This document shows positions 14,041-26,400 of a DNA stretch of 64,000 nucleotides, piece after piece (the first letter of the stretch is position 1; the number at the start of each line of letters is the position of its first letter). Below the pieces are notes generated by a model. It worked only from the letters and a program-made list of their open reading frames with translations, did not search any database and was not told the DNA's origin. The stretch is from Ramazzottius varieornatus (taxonomy: Eukaryota > Tardigrada > Eutardigrada > Parachela > Ramazzottiidae): positions 1,209,481-1,273,480 of the forward strand of contig BDGG01000002.1 of NCBI GenBank assembly GCA_001949185.1, given 5' to 3'. A program made the translations under genes and the position numbers.

Positions 14041-16034
14041 CGAGGTAAACGTCACAATTCGGGCGATGCTGCGGTATGGGGTGGCAGCACATGTCGCTTT
14101 CGACAATGGCTCGAACCGCTCCCAGACACCGTACCGCAGTAGGGAATTACAGCGCGGTAGATCACATGTGGTATCTTGATTTTTATCTCGGATTTGTTTC
14201 CTCAAAATCAGAGAAAGACCAGCTAGTTCCAAACGACAACAATTCCACCAACAACATGAAGTAGTAAAAGAAAAACAGTAACATATGATCAGAACGAAAG
14301 GGAATCCCCAATGTGAAGTTACCAACTTAGCGGAATCCGCGAGTGAATGCCTCCGGATCATGATGAGCTTTAACTGTCTTCCTGATCACATCTGGGGAAA
14401 ACGGAAACAGGCCTCTTTGCGAATCCGGACTTGAGGCACTTTCCTACATTGAACGCGTACTTGTCGACACATCCCTCAGTCCGGTACCACAGTTTGACCA
14501 CATGCGAGAGCAGATTGTCATTAGTGACCTGACAATTAGAACGGAAATAAAACTTAAGGGATTCTCTTAGAAATGACAATTGGTGTATCAAGGTCTTCAC
14601 GATTCCGCCTTCAACAAGACGACGATCACGTAGGTACATCTCCCACTTCTTCTTCACCCCTCCGAATGCTGAAACCTCAAACGGTTGAAGATGATTGGTC
14701 TGCCCGGCTGGAAGACATAATATCTCCACCCGTTTCTCTGTTGCTTCGAAGAACTTCTTGCAGTAACGAACCAACCGGAGGTTATTGACATGCGTGAAAT
14801 GGCCATCAACAAATATGACGGTCTGCAACAAATCAAGCAATCAACATTAACGAGGAATCCTCCAGATTTGAACTTCACGTAGTGACGTCATAATTTAACA
14901 TTACGTTCGGTTTACCACGTTTACCATACCAAACACAATGACGTCACGCGCTGTCATAGTTTAAATTACCTTTAGTTCCGTTATGGCTGGAAAAACTTCG
15001 TCCTTGACGTAACTAGCGAAGTGAACTTGATCCATGTACCCGGAAGAATTAACCGCGTGATAGCAAAGACCATGGGTATCGTAGAGACGTGACAGGACGT
15101 GTACCTTGCCGGAGTAGAGATCCACAAACTTTAGCTGGATTCCGACTGCGTTTCCACATGGAAGGATAGTCACGGACCCCTCCTCAGTTCCGTCGAACTG
15201 TGAGGGAATCTGCTTGGCCCCCTTTCTGGCAACAACCCGATCGTACATTTCGGAGGTATCAAAGGCAGTTTCATCCGAGTTCCAAACTTGTTCTGGTTTT
15301 TCCAGGAATCCTCCAGTGTACAGCTTCTGAAGTTTGGACATATAATCCTCACAGCGTTCAACTGTCCACTCCCTGTCTTTCTTCCGATTCGAGCAATGCG
15401 TAATCCGCATGGAAAGTTCTTCACAACGATCCAGAAAACGACGGAAGAATTTGTCTTCGAACGTTGCGTTTCCTAACTCTAATAAAATTACACATTAAAT
15501 TCAATTAAATTCGCGATTGTTGTTCCGCTGTTTCCGTTGACGTACCTAGTTGAACTGCGACTACCGAAAACAGCTGCGAACAGTGATATCGGTTTTAAGG
15601 GACTCGTAATATCGCAAACGAAGGAGCCTTTGTAAAAACGGCGATGCGGTATTGCGTCAGTGCACTACCATTGCTCACTGGCGGAAGTACGTCATGGCAA
15701 ACATCCTACGGCTTACTTAAGGGATTCCTAAAATGATTGAAACCGACTCTATGACGTAGATCACAGCTATCGCAAAAAGCGACAACAGCGCCTCTCCCGG
15801 CCTCGCTGTTGAGTTTTTTCCAGGCTTTTTAGCATTACAGCAACTCTCATTTCTTCCGAGCGTTGTATCTTCAAGGTCTAGGCTGTGTGTGTGCTCAAAT
15901 CTGTTTTGGCTAGATAGGGAAGATCTTTCTCCACAAGATAGCATTGAAAACAAACGGGCTACGAGGTACGAAATTCTAGACCGCCCGAATTGTGACGGGA
16001 AAATCACTACGTCCGAATTGTGACGTTTACCTCG
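14041..16034 (-). mobile_element. Pogo/Tigger-like DNA transposon, ~2.0 kb, both ends present
   Basis: The terminal inverted repeats CGAGGTAAACGTCACAATTC... match over 25 bp with one mismatch (14041-14065 and 16010-16034) and are flanked by TA on both sides. Inside, on the minus strand, is a DDE transposase (separate entry). The right end carries an extra subterminal copy of the GAATTGTGACG motif at about 15987. The element is short for an autonomous Tigger, and the N-terminal DNA-binding part of the transposase is not obvious between 15480 and 15980. Confidence 0.85.
14373..15472 (-). CDS. Pogo/Tigger (DDE_1) transposase, catalytic part
   Basis: Two frames join across a probable intron (donor after ATAACGGAACTAAAG near 14966, acceptor TTGTTGCAG near 14826). 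The first frame contains DKFFRRFLDRCEE, KDREWTVERCEDYMSKLQ and the first catalytic block NSDETAFDT, then SVTILPCGNAVG and an SSGYMD segment. The second contains VDGHFTHVNN with the second Asp, LPAGQTNHLQPFEVSAFG with Glu where the third acidic residue lies, and a C-terminal region reaching a stop near 14373. All three acidic residues are present and both frames are open, so it may be recently active. The N-terminal HTH/CENP-B domain is missing or in an exon I could not find. Confidence 0.7.
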
Positions 16035-17425
16035 TAATGCATTTTCCACACTGTATAATCACGCTGAACATCTCGGAACTGTTGCAGTTGACGGAGCTGG
16101 AAAGGTGGTCGAAGCAGCTCGGCGAGACCGAACGTTTCAGGTTGATACGGTTCAATAGGCGGTACACTCGGACGGTAGCCTTCGCTGGTACCTTGAGCAA
16201 GATGGAACGGAACTACGAAAAGTTGCTGAAGGGAGGAAAGAGAACTGGGCCATGGAAAGAGACAGGGTAAGCTAAAATTATTATTGTGGTTGGTCGGTAG
16301 ATGGCGCACTGTTTGAAAGTCTCATTTCGCTGTATTTGTATGCCGGATTATTTTTAGAAATCAATTGACCATAGCAGAGTTTGAAATGTGTGTCGGATCA
16401 GAGCGTCGGATGCACAATGTGCAGTGGAAAGCAACAAGTATCGCAAGTTGAGGGCTCTTATTTGCACGAGGATACTCCTGTACTGTGTAAGATTCAAGTT
16501 AGAGTCTAGCCTCGCTTCGAGAGGGAAATGCGAGCTAAATACAGAGCAATGGTTATGATCAACATCCCATGTCTTTCTGGCCTTTTCCTTCCTCACTTTA
16601 AAACAGTGCAGTGTTCGAATAATATCAACAAGACGCTTTGCACTCTTTCTTTCCATCTTTGCCTGGCAGACAAGAAGAGCAAGCAGCAGTTGCATCTGCG
16701 CGATGAAGCTGATGTTCGATCCAGGCCAGCTGTAATAATTACCTCCGCGAATGTAACATGTGCCACAGCTTCTTCTTCTTCTCCATCTTCTTCTCCTCGG
16801 CGTTTTTCCGTCGTTCGTGGAAGGAAGGAAGCGCTTTGACTTTTCTTCTAACGAGGCAAACATGCTCGACATAATTTCTGCTCCTACTACGAGTACACTG
16901 TCCTTCTCTTTCAGTCTGCGCATGTCCTCGTTGTAAAGCAGTCGTGGCCGTTGTGGCTAAAAATTGATACTTCATCTGGATCATAACCAACCAGTCTTAC
17001 AGCAGTTCGACAGTAGTTGAGTTTCAGCCAGCAACGACGACGAGGAGGAGCTCTCGTCTCTGCTCTCGCTGTGAGACGTTTTTCTTCTTCTTTCTCTTTG
17101 GTGCATACAATGACGTGGAGTTAGCTGGTGGAGTTCCTTGACAGAGTTCTTCGTTCGAACGATCGAGTTCCATATCGGGACTGATTACATAGCACCCACT
17201 GTATCGTGCGAATATCTTAAAAAAATTTATCATTTGTATCCTGGGTGTTGCCTTTGTTGATCCCCGTTGAAATATACGGGTGGAGATTTTTATACGGAAG
17301 GGAAGTTTATTGCATGAGAATAGGAAAAACCCGGGATCTGTTTGGCTTGGCCTGATCTTTCCTTGTTGACTCGACCGATATCCAACCCGATCGGTCGGGT
17401 GCGCTTCCCCGCCAGGACGGCCAAC
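16035..17425. other. Upstream region of the collagen IV gene; coding-looking fragments of unclear strand
   Basis: A plus-strand ATG at 16037 opens a charged frame (SELLQLTELERWSKQLGE, then FRLIRFNRRYTRTV) ending near a GTAAGC at about 16269. A Lys/Ser-rich plus frame follows a CTGGCAG acceptor at about 16670, but the two do not join in phase. The minus strand also has an open frame there (16354-16923). I could not decide, and none matches a family I know. The last ~400 bp would contain the collagen promoter; no second collagen chain lies head-to-head here. Confidence 0.25.
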
Positions 17426-20400
17426 ATGGCAACTCTTCAAGGACTTTCGGGATTTGATTCGCGGTTGCTCAACCTACTCCTGATCTGCACATTGTTTTGT
17501 GGAATTTTGAATGCTCAACAAGAAGGTCGAGACCCTGGTCGGGACCGGGTAAATAGCTCAAAATTCACTTTGTTCTGTTTCAAGCAAATTTGTAGCATTA
17601 GCATTACTTAACACAAAAAAAACCACTTGTTCAAATTTAATAGAACTTTACTATTTTGTTCTTAATTTGCGTCTGTTTACGATCACCTTGAAGGCCTGTT
17701 TAAGCCTAACTGTCCATACTGGGTTGACCTGAGCTAACACAGACGGTCTCTGAATCAAACAGGGAGGTTGCTGATGATTCGAAACCGGTACCAGTTGGCT
17801 GATGGATTAGCTTATCAGCTACCGTATCTTCGATATTTACCCTGCGCAAATGTTTGGCAAAAAATGGATATGAATTTTAGCAGTAAATACATCTTATTAT
17901 TTGGAGACGTACTGTAGTATTTTGGTTGAAGAAACAACAAATTTTCTTCGTCTTCACGCCGCTTTCGTTGTCATTTTGCTACGTTTTGCTTTCCAAGTAT
18001 ACTGTATGGGAATAATGTTTATCGGTGGCGTCTTCTCTAGGCTTGCGAAGGATGCTCACAGCCGCAGCAGTGCAAATGTTACGGCAGTAAAGGAGAGTCT
18101 GTAAGTGCTGCATGCTTTTCCCTATAACTTCCGGTTGTTCAATAGACCGGTTTGGGAGGTGTATTCTGATGAGATATAAATGGATTGAAACAACCGTAGG
18201 GAGCTTTCGGCAACCTGGGACTACAAGGACCGCCTGGTCAACCCGGATATATGGGCGCAGAAGGCGCTCCCGGCCCTCCGGGTTTGTGCCGTCATTCTCA
18301 GCAGTCTACGGCTGAGTTCTTCGGCAGTGATAAGCATATCAAGGTTGTTGTCACTTGTTCTTGTAGGCGAGATTGGAGACCGTGGAGAGGTTGGCCCACT
18401 TGGACCAAAAGGTCAGCGTGGCACTCTAGGACAAACTGGAGCTGCTGGGCCACCAGGCATGAATGTAAGTAGTCTCCAGGTTCTCCGACATACTGTATGA
18501 CGATTAGCTCAAACCGTGAATTCCCTTTTCCTAGGGTATGATCGGCTTGGAAGGTCCTCGTGGTCCAAATGGCATTGACGGCTGTAACGGAACAGACGTT
18601 AGTGCTACGGAATTCAATTTCCTGATTTTTACCTCTGCGAAATTGTCTCTGCACGCTGTTTCATGAGGGGATTTTGTAGGGAGGTCCTGGTTTACCTGGT
18701 CCTTACGGTCCATCCGGCGTTCCCGGCCTTCCGGGTTTGTCTGGTCCCAAGGGTCTGAGAGTAAGTCCTTCAAGAGCATGCGTGTTTGCTCTGGAAAAAA
18801 CAACAGTCGTGACGGCGTCTTTTTATCGAACAGGGAGAGACTGGTGAAGGAGGTATCAACTCTTTTGGCCTGAAAGGAGACTCTGGAACGCCCGGAATTC
18901 CCGGAGTCGGAGTAAGTAGCCATTCATCGATTGTCGAAACTATTGAGCGCTCGTTCTGACTCAGTACCATATCACGTAGGGATTGCCTGGTCAACCTGGA
19001 CGAGATGGTCCTAAAGGCCCGAAAGGAAACGCTGGACGACCTGTAAGTACAGTATCAGCAGTATGTGGGACGTCGGCAACGATTTCACCCAGGTTTTCAT
19101 CTCATATGGCGCACGTTTCCACTGTAATCAGCCGAGAGCACGCGCCACTTGGGGTGACGACCGGGGTGGACGAATTTTCCAACTTTCCTGTACTAGCGCA
19201 TGTTTCACAGTATTCCATCGTTATGCTGCTGCAACTGATGTTTCGTAAGAGGTGTGTTTTCTAGGGTATGCCAGGTGCTCCAGGTTTGCCCGGTATACCT
19301 GGTCCACAAGGTGTCGGCAAGATGGGTGATCGCGGTGACAAAGGTTTGCCAGGTCTGCCTGGTCCACCAGGCCGCAGCCGTGGCTTCCTCCCTGGACCTC
19401 AACCCCAACCTGGCTTCCCCGAGTTTCTCCAACAAGTGATCGGACAACCTGGCCGAGAAGGCTACAAGGGTGACCGTGGTACATCCGGCCCACCCGGTAT
19501 CCCTGGAAACCCTGGTCTGGACGGCTTTCCTGGTCGACATGGCCGCAAAGGCGAGAAAGGTGGCCCTGGTGAAGCCGGACCTTTCGGCAAAATGGGCAAG
19601 GTAACGGAATCTTTTTCCGTAGTTGAGAACCGGGCAAATAAAACGTACAAGTTTGTCGTGCGAAGTGGCGTGGGCTTGCGCTGTTACCTGCTGGAAGAAT
19701 GCGCCACTTAGAAAGAGCGACGATACGATCTTCCCAGTAGCGCACCCATCCACTGTTATTTGCTGGAAGAGTGCGCCACTAAAGGTTAGGGACTTGTACG
19801 TTTACTTGCTCAACCAATCGATGGTAGCACCGAAAAACTTAGTTTTGCTTCTATCTTTCCAGGACGGTCCACCGGGCCAAGCTGGACGCAAAGGTGAAGT
19901 CGGTTATCCCGGTCTACCTGGTTTGGATGGACCGAAAGGAGCCAAAGGTTCACTCGGTCTTCAAGGCGACAGTGGTCGACCGGGTCTATCTGGTGACCAA
20001 GGTTTGCCTGGCCGAACAATAGAAGGACAAGGCGGCAGCCCACCTGGGCCGATGGGACCAGCTGGTCCCAAGGGCTACAAAGGTGATACTGGATACCGTG
20101 GAAGACCTGGCTTGCCTGGCCGATTGGGTGAACGAGGACCGCCCGGTGCTCCTGGTATCGATGGCACACCTGGTGTTCCTGGTAGTCAAGGCGCGTCCAT
20201 TAACGGCGACCTCGGTGACGATGGTAAGCAATGCATTCTTGAGAATACTCAGCTAAGCTGTGATTGTTAGGCAGAATACGACGTTTGTTCTTGCGAAAAA
20301 TTCTAAGTACATACATGTGCAGGAATCTGTGAAGAGGTGGACCTGTCTATCGTAAACAAGTTTGTAAAATACTAGGAATCAACGAGCAAGGTTTCGTCCT

Positions 20401-23400
20401 GTAAACGAAGATGTTATAATAGGTTCAAAAAAATCTACCCGGATTCCGAACACCGAATTTTACTCAGCTGCGAATCTTTATTTAAAGGTGAACCCGGCGC
20501 GGATGGAGTTCCCGGCGAGAACGGTCTGCCTGGTCCACAAGGCATGAGCGGCGAGAAAGGTCAACCCGGTGTAACGGTAGAAGGACCTCTAGGGTTCGCT
20601 GGTCGTGACGGTCGACCCGGGTTTTACGGGCCCAAAGGCAGCGTCGGTGATCGGGGTCCGTCTGGTGAGAAGGGTGAGGCTGGCACAATCCTCCAGCCTC
20701 GTTACCCTGGCGGCATTGGTGTCAAGGGTGGCATCGGCGACACTGGGGATCGTGGTCCAGATGGCATGGATGGCGAAAACGGCCCGAAAGGCCAACGCGG
20801 AGATGACTGCGGTGTCTGTGGAGGTGGGCGACCTGGCTGGAAGGGTGATCAAGGTGACGTCGGCTATGATGGACAACAAGGTCCGGCTGGAGCTCCAGGT
20901 GCAGCGGGACCGCAAGGTCGCAAAGGCCCGGAAGGATATCAAGGACCTCGTGGCTTGGACGGAGACAGAGTAAGTGAAGCGAGAGGTCTAAGAATATCCA
21001 TTATTACGAGGGAAGGTTGTAAAGTTAGCCGTCCAGGTTCGTCTGTTTTCTCCTAGTTACTCCCAAACATTTATGGATAGATTGATAGATGAACCAATGG
21101 GCTGTCGAGTTGTACCAGGTACAGTCAACTTGAGGGTTCAGAGAATCCAAGAGATCCGCAATTAAAGCAACGTTAGAATCCCATGTTAAAATGCTAAGAC
21201 TGACGAGCAAACACTCAATCAACCAACACACACTACGGCCGACGTAAGATCTAACACATCCTCAGCATTTGGTAATTCCTCGTAGCTATCGCATAACGAC
21301 GTCATGGTCTCTTCAGCTACGATCAGGGTTGCCAGGTCTTTCATAACACGTTGTTCCTCTTTTTGGGAAAAAAATGATCTTACTTGCGATGTATAATAAG
21401 AGCGGAACAACTGAGACAAGCGATCGCTCGAAAACAAATACTGATAGCTGTAGGTTCAGAAATATCTGATGCATTCAGCTACAACAGAAGAGGAGAAATG
21501 ATTGATTGGTCGATCGCATATGAGGGAGGGGCAATCAACTTTTCAACTTCTCTTCTCCCAAAAATTTGCCCCATATTTGAATGGAACTAATGTAGTCTGA
21601 GTTTTACATTCAAGCGGGTTTCTCAAGGAATATGTGAAACAATATCGTAGAAAAATATTCGTTCTGGTTAAGTCAAAGTTGTGGTCATGTGTGAAAACTT
21701 TTGGTACACGCACGATGGGTAATTATCGGACAGTAAAAAATATGAGACAGGCGGAAACGATGGCAAAACGGAAAATCAACCGTAGAAAAGTGTCGAAAAG
21801 TGCAGTGGGATGCTTCTTGAACTTCGCGAACGCGAAGAGTTTACGGGGATGGTGACGCATACAGTACACGCTTACTGTGACGCAATTCGCGAAATTGAAG
21901 AAGCATTACAGTATTATTGTGGATCGGTCGAGTAGGTACGTCCTTCCGTACCGCCGTAGCGAATAGGCCTGTCCCATCATTTTTACTGTCCCATAATTGA
22001 TTACCTATCGTGCGTGTACGCTGACTCTGACTCTGATTTGCAAAACGGATTTGCGAAACGGCAGAAGTCCTTTTTTGACCATCGTTTTGCTTGCAGGGTG
22101 TCGACGGTCGCAACGGCAGCAAAGGTTCGAAGGGTGAAGGCGGCGAAGCCGGTATTGTCATCTTCCCGCCGACAATCGCTCCAGAGAAAGGCGCCAAGGG
22201 AGACCGTGGCTTGGACGGAGCCCAAGGTGCTCCCGGCGGACCTGGACGACCAGGCGCGCCAGGCTTCCCTGGATTACCGGGTCAAACAGGCCAGAAGGTA
22301 GGCCGTGTTTTAATGCACCACTGCACCACCCGGTAATACTTGTGGCAATCGTTTGACATTCTTCCAGGGCGATCTCGGTGACGATGGCAACGCAGGCCTA
22401 CCAGGCGTCCCCGGTCTGCCTGGCCGACCTGGAAATCAAGGTCCTCCAGGTCCTCCCAGCCTGCAAGGACCTCCTGGCCGCAAGGGTGAAGGCGGTAATC
22501 GTGGTCTGCCTGGCTTACCCGGTATCAAGGGCGCTAAAGGTAGGTCAATTCGGTGTTTCTTCCACGTTTTTCCAGAGATAAAGCAAGCAAAATTTAATAT
22601 TTTCAAGTGGCGCACGAATCCATTGCCACTGGCGGTAAGCACTAGCCGTCCGAAATAATTATATTTGGTGGCGCACGCTTTCATTGTTATATGCGGAAAC
22701 CATGCGCCATATGAAATATGGTTCTTTTGGCCTAGCTCGTAGTTCTTCCTTCGGATTCTGGACGTGTGATCGTTTTCTAGGTGAAACCGGCCCCTTGTTT
22801 GCTCAGAGTGAGATCCTTATACCTAAAGGAGACCAAGGTTGGCCTGGTCGACCTGGTGCACCAGGCTATGATGGGGCTAAGGGATTCAAAGGAGACAGTG
22901 GCTTGGCTGGTGAACCTGGGTACAAGGGGGCCATGGGCGATGAAGGATACCCTGGCCGTCCTGGAATTCTTGGGGCTATCGGTGAACCTGGTTACCCTGG
23001 TGTGAAGGGCGATGATGGCTTTATGGGACTTCCTGGGCTGCCTGGTCGACGTGGCGCATCTGGCCAATTCGGTCTCAAAGGCATCAAGGTACGAAAATCT
23101 GCACCCAGAAGAAACGCTGCAAGACTCCTTCTTGAGTTTATCAGAGGAGATTCCAAAAGTACCTGTAGAATAGTCCACATTTTCCCATGTTTAAAAGAAT
23201 AAATTCATGTGTCTAGCAATGACTATCCAAAGGAATTTTTCTTGTTTGTTGGTATCGTGAATGGCAGATTACCGTTTTGCGAATAGTCGAATGATTTTTA
23301 ATATGACACAGTTAGAACATCATGGCATAAGATATATTTGATTCGCTTTCTCCTAGGGTGATCGTGGCGAGGACGGTCCAAGTGTCGGTATCGACGGAGC

Positions 23401-26400
23401 TCCTGGTCGTGAAGGTCCATGGGGTCCGAAAGGTGCTCGTGGTGAGGCTGGTGATGACGGGCCACGTGGACCAGACGGTATCGCAGGTCGACGCGGCTTG
23501 CCTGGTGACTCTGGACGACCGGGTGTCCCTGGTCCACCAGGTCTCAACGGACCCAAGGGTGATATCGGTGAAGTCTTCGGAGCTCCTCCAGGCCCAAAGG
23601 GTTTCGCTGGAGAGTCCGGCTTCCCCGGCTTCCCTGGTGGAAAGGGAGATCGTGGAACAAACGGTCTACCGGGTATCAACGGATTGAAGGGCGTCAAAGG
23701 TGACCTCGGTGCCGGTGGCCTACCTGGTGCTCCGGGTTTTCCTGGTGCTCGCGGCTTAGCTGGTCCTCGTGGTTTGGATGGTACACCTGGCTTTGGAGGT
23801 ATGAAAATGAGAACCAGAACAGAATACTCTTCCCCATGTCATAACATGTTGCAGTGTAGTGACTGCTCAACTTTCGAGTACCTGCATACAGCTCACAGTG
23901 TACCTGAAATGGCTTTATGGTATGCAGGTACTTGCGAAATGGCGCATCGAACTTGTTTAATTCTACATGGCGGATGTTATTGATACGTCGTAGGTTTGAA
24001 GGGAGCCAAGGGCGACTACGGTTTCCCAGGACGACCGGGCCCTAACGGGTTCCCCGGAATACCTGGCTTGGCTGGAGCGAAGGGTTTCAAAGGCGACGCC
24101 GGTCTGGATGGTCGAGATGGCTTCCCTGGTGTCTCTGGTCTGAAAGGTATGGCTGGCACACCCGGAATGCCTGGTTTACCTGGTCAGCGCGGAGAAAGCG
24201 GAGGCGAAGGCACGCGTGGACCCAAGGGCGACATGGGAGATGCCGGTATGTGGACATAAAACAGCCAATGGTGGAAAAACTAACAGTTTGGTTGCACACC
24301 AATACATTAAAATACATTAGAGAAACGTCTGGAATCACAGACGCTGATTCCACACCTTGGAGTGACTATACCACTATCATTTGCGGTTAAGAGCGTTGTG
24401 GTAGTCTTCGCTGAATTCTGTGCATTAATGCGATCGAATTCAACCAATAATTTTACATTAATCGACGTAGGCTATCCCGGTGCACCGGGCTTCCCCGGTA
24501 CACCAGGCCGACCTGGGCTGAAGGGAGCCCGCGGTGAAGACGGCGCAGTGATTGGTGGCGCCGTCGGTCTGCCAGGCTTCGCTGGTCGACCTGGCATTCC
24601 TGGAGCTCCTGGAACCAAAGGCGAACGTGGAGACATGGGCTTCGAAGGGCTTCCAGGTATTCGCCGTCCACAACCGGCATAATCAGCCTTCTTTCCTTCG
24701 GGAATGATTCGAATACTAAAACTTGATGTGTGGTATTTTAGGCGTTAATGGTATCAAGGGCGAACGTGGTGACAACGGTCTGCCTGGTAGACCTGGTCTG
24801 CCTGGATCGATTACGGCGAAGGGTGCCAGAGGCGACAGTGGCGCGAATGGACGACCTGGAACACCTGGAGCTTCGGTAAGTTGTCGATAACGGGTATGCC
24901 AAAGTGTTGTACTTGGGATGCCAGTATAACGTGAATTTTCTTACAGGGGGATGATGGCTTAGCAGGCTATCCAGGCGTGAAAGGTCTAGCCGGCACTCCC
25001 GGCATGCCTGGTCTACCTGGTGCACCAGGTACCCCCGGTGTCAAGGGCTTCAAAGGTGATGAAGGCTTCGCTGGACTGCCTGGTCGACAAGGAGCTCCTG
25101 GCCGTCGCGGTGATAGCGGCCTGCCCGGTCTTGGTGGTGTCAAAGGCGCGATTGGCGATGACGGTCTCGCTGGCTTCCCGGGTCTCAAAGGCATGAGCGG
25201 AACACCTGGTATTCCAGGCCGACCTGGACTTGATGGACGGATTGGCGGAGCTGGTAAGATTCTTTGGGACGACGACAAAGCATTTCATCCAACCGCTGTT
25301 CCCAAGTGGCGCACACTGTCTGCCGGTCAAAAACGTGCGCCACCTTGGTACGATGGAATCAACCAGGTCGTTTTCCCCAGGTGGCGCACAATCTCAGGTG
25401 ATAACTATGAAGAGGTGCGCCACGTGGGAGACCGATCTGGAGGAAATCTTTTGTCGACGACCGTTGTTCCCTTGGTTCTTTAGGTTTTATGTTTTGATTT
25501 GCAAACGACGATACTCAGTACTTTGATATTTACAGGCACTCCTGGCCGACCTGGTGAAATTGGTGAGCCTGGTCTAACTGGCCTGTCCCGCAAGGGAGAA
25601 CGTGGTGCTGCTGGATTCCCCGGTACTCCTGGTCCCAACGGTAATATTCCTTACTCTTGGGTCGAAAGTCTTCAACGCTGTATCTGGTCTCTGAAGCAGA
25701 CGTCTATATTCTTCAGGACTTGCTGGAGCAAAGGGTGATCAAGGTTATCCAGGCCGCAATGGCCTACCCGGTGCACCAGGCAAGCCTGGATATGGACCTC
25801 CCGGCCAGAAGGGTTTCGCCGGAAACCCAGGCCTACCCGGCTATGCTGGTAAGTCCCGTATTTCCCTTTTCACAACTGCCCCTTGATTGAGTGCTCGAGT
25901 GGTTTGAATGAGCGAGAATTTCCCAAATTAGAAGAAACCATGTCAAATGCAAAGAAACGATCTGACAACCCACCTAGAGTTAACTGGTGGTCTCCCCATT
26001 GTTCAACCGGGAAGACGTATTACGATATTCTCCTCTTTTGCTTACAGGACGACCAGGACCAGTCGGCCCACCAGGTCTACCTGGTGCTCCGGGTTCAGCT
26101 GGCTTCAAGGGTGACGCTGGTGATTACGGTTTACCAGCTGTTGGAACGGAAGGACCTAAGGGCGCTCGTGGTGACGCGGTACGTACTTGTCCGCTCTGCA
26201 GGACATGCGAGTATGTTTAAAGTCAACCTGATGGCTTTTATAGGGTGTAAATGGATTCCCCGGACAGCCAGGTCGCAAAGGTCCACGTGGCGACGACGGT
26301 ATCCCCGGCATCGGCGGACCAAAGGGACCGATCGGCGATGAAGGTTACGCTGGTCGTCCTGGTCAGGCCGGTTTCGGCGGTGCAAAGGGAGCTAAGGGTG

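Larger units (their letters stand above)
20970..22096. other. Collagen intron 11, the longest intron of the gene, filled with mobile sequence
   Basis: At 1.13 kb this intron is several times longer than its neighbours. It contains the left copy of the 0.68-kb duplicated segment, a CACGCACGA-ended element and, nested inside that, a TACTGTA-ended palindrome (separate entries). Splice sites on both sides look normal. Confidence 0.8.

Noticed and set aside
16354-16923. A 189-codon minus-strand frame upstream of collagen IV
   Set aside because: Its composition looks like translated splice-site and poly-Lys/Arg runs. The plus strand is equally open and no family motif appears, so I did not call a gene.
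19205-24680. Many long minus-strand frames across the collagen exons
   Set aside because: They are antisense reflections of the Gly-X-Y repeat (Pro-rich or Arg-Pro-rich) and carry no independent signal.
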